Origin: Sapientia aquatica
Lineage (GTDB): Bacteria; Pseudomonadota; Gammaproteobacteria; Burkholderiales; Burkholderiaceae_D
Assembly: GCF_004358105.1 (NCBI RefSeq)
Contig: NZ_SMYL01000001.1
Coordinates: forward strand, 857,977 to 921,976
Length of the DNA: 64,000 bases
Direction of reading: 5' to 3'
Made by a program: the position numbers and the translations under genes. Shown here piece after piece: positions 58,966-64,000 of this stretch (within the stretch, counting starts at the first letter, position 1; each line of letters begins with the position of its first letter). Under the pieces are notes generated by a model, which worked only from the letters and a program-made list of their open reading frames with translations, searched no databases and had not been told where the DNA came from.

Positions 58966-59959
58966 ACCAATGAAAACTATCTTATCCACTGCCCTATTTT
59001 GTGCGACATGCATCGCGCCGCTGGCAGTTTATGCACAAACATCGAGCGTGAGTTTGGTATTTGCCGGCGACATTGTGCTTGATGGCGGCCCGGGTAAAGT
59101 CGTTGAAAAAGGACATGATCCCTTTGCCGCTTTCGCCTCAGTATTTAGCAGCGCCGACATCCGCGTTGGAAACCTAGAATGTGTCGTAGCGACCAAAGGT
59201 GTAGCAGAAGAAAAAAACTTCAACTTTCGCGCCAATCCACGCACCTTACCGATCCTGAAAAAACACTTTGATGCGGTGTCGATTGCCAACAATCATTCCG
59301 GCGATTTTGGGCGGCCTGCGTTTGAGGAAATGCTAGGCTTACTGGACCAATCTGGGATTAAGAAATTCGGGGGCGGACATAATCTGACCGAGGCGCATAC
59401 GCCAGTTTTAATCGAACGCAAGGGAATCAAAATCGCCTTGCTAGGCTACAACGAATTTATGCCGCGTAGTTTTGAAGCGGACGAACATGGTGCCGGAACG
59501 GCATGGAGCGAGGACGAACAAGTCGTTGCCGATATTAAAAAAGCGCGTGAGTTTTATCACGCTGATTTAGTTATTCCGGTTATGCATTGGGGCTGGGAAA
59601 ACGAACCGCATTCTAGCGCTCGGCAGCGCCAATTGGCGCGTCTCATGATTGATGCCGGTGCGGATTTAATTATCGGCGGCCATCCGCACGTGACAGAAGA
59701 AGTCGAATATTACCAAGGTAAATTAATCGTTTATAGCGTGGGAAATTTCATGATCGATGCGTTAGATAACGACGCGCAAACGGTGGGTTGGGTGATGAAA
59801 TTCAATTTAGAAAAGACTGGCTTGCAAAGCTGGAATACGACCATTGCGCATATCAATCCGCAAGGAATCCCAACGCCGGGTTGGAATGAGTCTAGTCCAT
59901 GCGGAGGCATAGATGCTGCTTCCCTTGGGCAGTGCGTTAATACCAAACCGACCAAGTAA
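58958..59959 (+). CDS. CapA-family protein (PGA capsule type metallophosphatase fold)
   Basis: 333 residues. Signal peptide about 1-27 (SLSLF-type ALFCATCIAPLAVYA); then VFAGDIVLDGGPG, VGNLECVVA, SIANNHSGDFG, VIPVMHWGWENEPHSSARQRQLARL (in parts) and DLIIGGHPHVTEEVEYYQGKLIVYSVGNFMID (in parts), all typical of CapA. Family members occur in poly-gamma-glutamate capsule systems, but many stand alone with unknown role; no other capsule gene is nearby. It overlaps the preceding gene by eight bases. Confidence 0.88.
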   Translation: MIKPMKTILSTALFCATCIAPLAVYAQTSSVSLVFAGDIVLDGGPGKVVEKGHDPFAAFASVFSSADIRVGNLECVVATKGVAEEKNFNFRANPRTLPILKKHFDAVSIANNHSGDFGRPAFEEMLGLLDQSGIKKFGGGHNLTEAHTPVLIERKGIKIALLGYNEFMPRSFEADEHGAGTAWSEDEQVVADIKKAREFYHADLVIPVMHWGWENEPHSSARQRQLARLMIDAGADLIIGGHPHVTEEVEYYQGKLIVYSVGNFMIDALDNDAQTVGWVMKFNLEKTGLQSWNTTIAHINPQGIPTPGWNESSPCGGIDAASLGQCVNTKPTK

Positions 59960-59982
59960 GACTGCACTCAACTTTGCTTAAA

Positions 59983-60606
59983 TTAGTTAGCTAGCAACGG
60001 TTCTTTAACCCGTTCTGGCTTGCCGTAGACGTGCCGAATTTCCATATAAATGCTAATCAAGCGCAGCAATTGCGTGAACGGAACAGGTTTGCTGAAATGA
60101 GTAATTCCGACCGGCAAACCGCCGCGCTGTTTTAGCTCGTCCTCATTTAAACCAGTCACCACAACGATGTGCATGGTGTGACCCAATGTGATTTTCTGCA
60201 GCGCGTCCAACATTTGGATGCCGTCCATACTTGGCATGACGATGTCAGTAATCAATAAATGCGGGCAGCGTTCGCCAATACGGATTAACGCTTCAAATCC
60301 GTTACTGACTGTGCGAATCCGCACGCCTTGCCCCAAGCTCGACAATTGCAATTCAATCAAACGGCAATTAATGTCGTCGTCTTCACAGATCAATATTTCA
60401 AAAAACTCGCTGGTGGAATCGCGCGTCTGACGCGCCTCCATCATTTCCTCGACCGAATGCCGCAAAATGCGGCGATGGCCACCCGGCGTTTTCCACGCTT
60501 GCAAGCAGCCGTTTTCCACCCATAGTTGAACGGTTCTGACGCTAACATCCAGATAATTCGCCGCTTCGCGGGTTGACATAATGTCCGCAGAAGGCTCGTT
60601 GCCCAT
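59983..60606 (-). CDS. MerR-type helix-turn-helix fused to a receiver domain
   Basis: 207 residues. Residues about 8-58 are an HTH_17/MerR-type DNA-binding domain (STREAANYLDVSVRTVQLWVENG in parts, TPGGHRRI). Residues about 70-190 are a receiver with EDDDINCRLIE, acceptor Asp in LLITDIVMPSMDG, VVVTG and FSKPVPF. The DNA-binding domain on the N-terminal side of the receiver is unusual. GGGAG lies before the ATG. It lies 237 bases downstream of the HD-GYP regulator on the same strand. Confidence 0.88.
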   Translation of the reverse strand: MGNEPSADIMSTREAANYLDVSVRTVQLWVENGCLQAWKTPGGHRRILRHSVEEMMEARQTRDSTSEFFEILICEDDDINCRLIELQLSSLGQGVRIRTVSNGFEALIRIGERCPHLLITDIVMPSMDGIQMLDALQKITLGHTMHIVVVTGLNEDELKQRGGLPVGITHFSKPVPFTQLLRLISIYMEIRHVYGKPERVKEPLLAN

Positions 60607-60843
60607 ACTGACTCCCTAATTGTATTAATTGAGTTTATTGGCAATGTCAGAAATTACAAGGAACAAATGAATAAGCCCAATCGAAGCGCTTATCTTTGAA
60701 CTGCACGAATAGTGCGACAGAATTGAAGAGGTCGAAATTCAGTAGTTGTTAACGCAGCAAAACGGCATAGCATTGCAAAAACCGCTCTATTTACCGAACA
60801 AAATTGGAATCAACCAAGGCAATCGACAGCGCTAAAATTTGAC

Positions 60844-62436
60844 TCAATGTCCCTCGTCAATAATCCAGTCAGGTTGATGCACCTCCAAATAGTTAAACAA
60901 AGCGTCGACCACATCCGGATCAAATTGCGTTCCTCGGCGCTCTTTAATGTAGGCGATGACTTCGGGTAACTCCCAGGCATCTTTATAAGGACGACTATGC
61001 AAGAGCGCGTCGAACACATCGACGACCGCAACGATACGCGCTGAAAGCGGAATCGCGTTGCCGACCAATCCTCGTGGATAACCGCTGCCGTCAACATGCT
61101 CGTGATGACCACCAGCGATCTCCGCACCAATGCTCAAACTGCTAATTCCTTCCACCGCGCTCGCCGAGTGATTAAGCACGGCCTCTCCTATCGTGGCATG
61201 CGCTCGCATAATGGCGCGCTCTTCATCCGTATGCTTGCCAGGCTTGAGCAAAATGGCGTCGGGAATTCCGACCTTGCCCACGTCATGCAAGACGCTGGCA
61301 ATGCCGACGAAAGAAATGAAACTTGGATCGATATCTTTGCCTAATTTTCCGCTCGCCAATAATTCGGCAACGATCGCATCGGTTAAACGACTCACGCGCC
61401 GCACGTGTCCGCCGGTGTTGGCGTCGCGCGATTCGGCCAAATCGGCGAGCGCGATTACTGTCGCTTCTTGCGTAGTTTTGAGCAGCTCAAACATTTGCAG
61501 ATTATCAAACGCCGCCGCAATCCGATCACAGAAAATATCCAACAAATTGCACTCAGTCGGTGTTAATGAGCGCGCTGGCGCAAACGCTACCGCAAATTGT
61601 TTGCCTTGTGCGGCACTAATCGACAGCACATCAACATTGGGACTGAATGAATTTTTTTTGTCGCGGAAAGACTGGAGAATAGCCGCTGACCACGGATGGT
61701 CGTCCGGCAAAATATCTTGATCAAGTAAATCCCTCGGGTGACCAATCGTGGCAATCACTGTTGGGATCGGATTGTTATCCGCGGCTACTTCGGACATCAC
61801 GCATAAAATGCCTTCGGTTCCAAAATCAAGAATCGCGCTAATTTGCGTTAATACGCCAGAAGCGAGCTCCTTGAGTGAATCGGTTTTGTACAGATTGTTT
61901 ACCGCTTGCAGAATTTTATCCAAGCCGCGTCGATTGGCTTCAATAGTCTTTAAGCCCTCGTAAGCGCGCAAGGAGGCGATCACGCAGGTAAACATTTTTT
62001 GCGCGGTTAATTCGGTTTTTAATTTGTAATCGTTAATGTCGTAATCAACGATAATTTTTTGTTCCGGCGCCAAGCCCGGTTGACCGGTGCGCAACACGAT
62101 ACGCACCATGTCATTTTTTAATTCATCGCGGATACGTTTAGCTAACACCAAACCGGCATTTTCGGTTTCCATTACGACGTCGAGCAAAACCATACAAATA
62201 TCGGGTTCGTCGCGCAGCATCCGAAAACCCTCTTCACCGGAATAAGCCGATAGCAGCTCAATATCGCGATTTTTAAATGAAATATTGTTGAGCGCTAATC
62301 GCGTGACGGCGTGCACATCGGCCTCATCGTCCACAATTAGGATGCGCCATTTGTTCGACAATTTGTTGTCGATTTTGGGACTGTCGGCCAAGTCTTCTTC
62401 CAGCCAATCGACGTCATCGTTGTTGTCATGCGGCAT
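60844..62436 (-). CDS. HD-GYP domain response regulator (REC-DUF3369-HD-GYP)
   Basis: 530 residues from the ATG at 62436; the longer frame begins at TTG. Receiver at about 27-150 (ILIVDDEADVHAV, acceptor Asp in MVLLDVVMET), DUF3369 at about 160-325, HD-GYP at about 335-530: GGHVRRVSRL, SVLHDVGKVGIPD, IAGGHHEHVDGSGYPRGL and VDVFDAL. The HD and GYP motifs are intact, so it should degrade cyclic di-GMP. No histidine kinase is adjacent. Confidence 0.93.
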   Translation of the reverse strand: MPHDNNDDVDWLEEDLADSPKIDNKLSNKWRILIVDDEADVHAVTRLALNNISFKNRDIELLSAYSGEEGFRMLRDEPDICMVLLDVVMETENAGLVLAKRIRDELKNDMVRIVLRTGQPGLAPEQKIIVDYDINDYKLKTELTAQKMFTCVIASLRAYEGLKTIEANRRGLDKILQAVNNLYKTDSLKELASGVLTQISAILDFGTEGILCVMSEVAADNNPIPTVIATIGHPRDLLDQDILPDDHPWSAAILQSFRDKKNSFSPNVDVLSISAAQGKQFAVAFAPARSLTPTECNLLDIFCDRIAAAFDNLQMFELLKTTQEATVIALADLAESRDANTGGHVRRVSRLTDAIVAELLASGKLGKDIDPSFISFVGIASVLHDVGKVGIPDAILLKPGKHTDEERAIMRAHATIGEAVLNHSASAVEGISSLSIGAEIAGGHHEHVDGSGYPRGLVGNAIPLSARIVAVVDVFDALLHSRPYKDAWELPEVIAYIKERRGTQFDPDVVDALFNYLEVHQPDWIIDEGH

Positions 62437-62741
62437 AGTGTGTGGTCTCTTTATCAATTGAAATTCACGTTTCGTAGAGTAATGAGTCCTATCGGCTTCA
62501 ATTCAGCATAGCAGTTGGCATTAATTTTTCAATTCCAGATTGCGTCGATTATTCGAAGTCGATTTAACTAGTACGATGGGTGCGGATGAAGTGATACATT
62601 GCCGTTTTTTGGGTGGATGAGCACATTTACGATCGAATTACAGTGCGATGATAAATTTGATTTATATTTAACAATAGATGCCGAAAATCAATGCTAAAAT
62701 TCTCACTCGATATTCGCACAACCAATCCCAAGGAGATTCGC

Positions 62742-63461
62742 TTGACCGCTCAGCACACGGCATCCAACGGCTCGTTATTTCAGCAGATCAAAGATCATAT
62801 CCTGCATGAAATAAAGCTAGGGCATTGGCGTGAAGGAGATGTCATTCCAACCGAGCAGGCATTATCGAAACAGTTCAACGTCTCGCGCATGACGGTCAAC
62901 CGCGCACTGCGCGAATTAACCGCGGAACAAATCCTAACGCGCATCCAAGGCTCCGGCACTTATGTAGCGCAGCAAAAATACAAAGCTACGTTGATTCAGG
63001 TTAAAAATATTGCGGAGGAAATTAAAAACCGCGGTCACTTTCACCGCAGCGAGTTGCTATGTTTGGAGCGCTGTAAGGCAACTGAAAAGCAAGCACGCCA
63101 ATTTGAGGTGAACTTGAATCACCTGTTGTTCCATTCGGTGATTGTGCATTTTGAAAACGATGTGGCAATTCAAATTGAGGATCGCTGGGTTAACGCCGAG
63201 ATTGCGCCGGAATACATGCACCAAGATTTTTACACTATTACGCCGAATGAATATCTGATGAAAGTCGCTCCGCTACAAGGCGCAGATTATTCCATCGAGG
63301 CTTGCATTGCACCCGCCAACATTACCGAAATGCTGGCCATGAATCCCAAAGAACCTTGCTTGGTGCTCAATCGGGTAACCAAATCCATGGACCGCATTGC
63401 TTCAGTCGCCACCATGTGGCATCCGGGCATGCGCTACCAATTTACCGGCAGTTTCAACTAG
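62742..63461 (+). CDS. hutC: GntR/HutC-family repressor, histidine utilisation type
   Basis: 239 residues. The start is TTG at 62742 with a perfect AAGGAG six bases upstream; an ATG at 62691 has no ribosome site and adds 17 poorly conserved codons. N-terminal winged helix (GHWREGDVIPTEQALSKQF, NVSRMTVNRALREL), C-terminal UTRA domain with VHFENDVAIQIEDRWVN, MKVAPLQGADYSIEA. It matches HutC, repressor of histidine degradation. No hut enzyme gene lies in the window; they may lie elsewhere. Confidence 0.85.
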   Translation: MTAQHTASNGSLFQQIKDHILHEIKLGHWREGDVIPTEQALSKQFNVSRMTVNRALRELTAEQILTRIQGSGTYVAQQKYKATLIQVKNIAEEIKNRGHFHRSELLCLERCKATEKQARQFEVNLNHLLFHSVIVHFENDVAIQIEDRWVNAEIAPEYMHQDFYTITPNEYLMKVAPLQGADYSIEACIAPANITEMLAMNPKEPCLVLNRVTKSMDRIASVATMWHPGMRYQFTGSFN

Positions 63462-63492
63462 AACGCTTATCTAGAATCTATAGACGTAAAAA

Positions 63493-63522
63493 AAAGCAGC
63501 GCAGAATTATCTGCGCTGCTTT
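63493..63522 (-). terminator. Terminator between hutC and exbD/tolR
   Basis: AAAGCAGCGCAGA/TCTGCGCTGCTTT with loop ATTA; a run of eight T follows on the minus strand, so it mainly ends the exbD transcript. Confidence 0.85.
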
Positions 63523-63581
63523 AATCTTTATAGCGTTGAAACGTTGCCGCTGTGACTGCCTTAATTCATTAACGAATCAAG

Positions 63582-64000
63582 TTAGTCAACAAACTGCTCA
63601 TTACCCACCATACCGATTTTAGTCACACCCAAACGCTGTGCTGCGGCCATCACGCTAGCTACCGTTTTATAGGCAACCAACTTGTTCGGACGCAAATGCA
63701 TTTCTGGTTGATCTGGAATCGCGGCAACCGCGCGCATGTGATCTTCCAGCGATGCGTGGTCAGGGATGACTTCACCGTTCCATAAAATCGTGCCATCAAA
63801 ATCGATGTCAATATTGACCACCGTCGGCTGCACCAATTGCGGTGGTGGCGTGCCGTTGGGCATGTTCAAATTTACCGCGTGATTTTGAATCGGAATTGTA
63901 ATAATCAACATAATGATCAATACCAACATCACGTCGATCAACGGCGTCATGTTCATCTCGATCATTACATCCGGTTCGGCTGAACTGCCGCCCGAGCTGA
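63582..64000 (-). CDS. exbD: ExbD/TolR-family biopolymer transport protein (5' end outside window)
   Basis: At least 139 residues; the frame is open through the right edge, and the ATG at 63965 is internal. Upstream residues SSGGSSAEPDV lead into MIEMNMTPLIDVMLVLIIML, the family-defining membrane helix with the essential Asp. A periplasmic domain with VNIDIDFDGTILWNG, MHLRPNKLVAYKTVASVMAAAQRL (in parts) follows. It works with ExbB and TonB to energise outer membrane receptors. TolR is the alternative but the NMPNGTPP region favours ExbD. Confidence 0.92.
   Translation of the reverse strand, partial: SSGGSSAEPDVMIEMNMTPLIDVMLVLIIMLIITIPIQNHAVNLNMPNGTPPPQLVQPTVVNIDIDFDGTILWNGEVIPDHASLEDHMRAVAAIPDQPEMHLRPNKLVAYKTVASVMAAAQRLGVTKIGMVGNEQFVD

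Overview
The window reads as chromosomal DNA of a betaproteobacterium, most likely Burkholderiales and close to Oxalobacteraceae. The genus cannot be named from sequence alone. Supporting signs are the ribB-ribH-nusB order, hupB followed by tRNA-Val and tRNA-Asp, a cbb3-type oxidase operon, the AcnD/PrpF-type methylcitrate pathway, HpnC, UbiD and moderate GC. Gene density is high, most operons end in clear hairpin terminators, and no transposase, integrase, phage gene or CRISPR array was seen.

Layout. 1-5.0 kb: a partial MFS (LplT/Aas-type) gene, a secreted FKBP isomerase, cheV, ppnN and a TauE/DsbD-like membrane protein. 5.1-10.6 kb: ccoNOQPGH on the minus strand behind an FNR/Anr-type box, ending in a small membrane protein of unknown role; ccoI and ccoS are not present. 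11.1-19.4 kb: a complete kdp system, made of a 30-residue micro-ORF, kdpF, kdpA, kdpB, kdpC, then kdpD and kdpE with their own promoter; a KdpE-like direct repeat lies upstream. 19.5-29.1 kb: ppiD, the propionate operon prpB-prpC-acnD-prpF, a 146-bp tandem repeat array built from the 3' end of tRNA-Asp plus its terminator, tRNA-Asp, tRNA-Val and hupB. In many relatives hupB, these tRNAs and ppiD are neighbours, so the prp genes look inserted.

29.4-40.1 kb: purT, nadB, a WrbA-like flavoprotein, a DUF2069 protein, a GlcD-type FAD oxidase, a DUF4124 protein, oleate hydratase, a CYTH protein with a CCP-like M14 carboxypeptidase, tRNA-Pro(GGG) and a short orphan gene. 40.2-48.7 kb: an M61 peptidase, a DUF805 protein, an isolated hpnC, then a small Cys/His-containing membrane protein, a TonB-dependent receptor and a secreted M14 peptidase. 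48.8-53.9 kb: an alkene reductase and a TetR regulator sharing a palindromic operator, an MHS-type transporter, the 4.5S SRP RNA gene (not visible as a protein gene) and ubiD.

54-64 kb: a hairpin-rich leader before a lytic transglycosylase, nusB/ribH/ribB (the GTP cyclohydrolase II half of RibB is degenerate), a possible small RNA with its own terminator, DUF1488, a secreted protein with a CapA-type protein, a MerR-type HTH-receiver fusion, an HD-GYP response regulator, a HutC-type GntR repressor starting at TTG, and a partial exbD/tolR at the right edge.

The parts most worth a second look are the tRNA-Asp repeat array (28261-28678), the structured leader at 54226-54447, the KdpF-upstream micro-ORF, the cco cluster lacking ccoI/ccoS, the operator pair at 49901 and 50661, the TonB/M14 cluster and the candidate sRNA ending at 57954.
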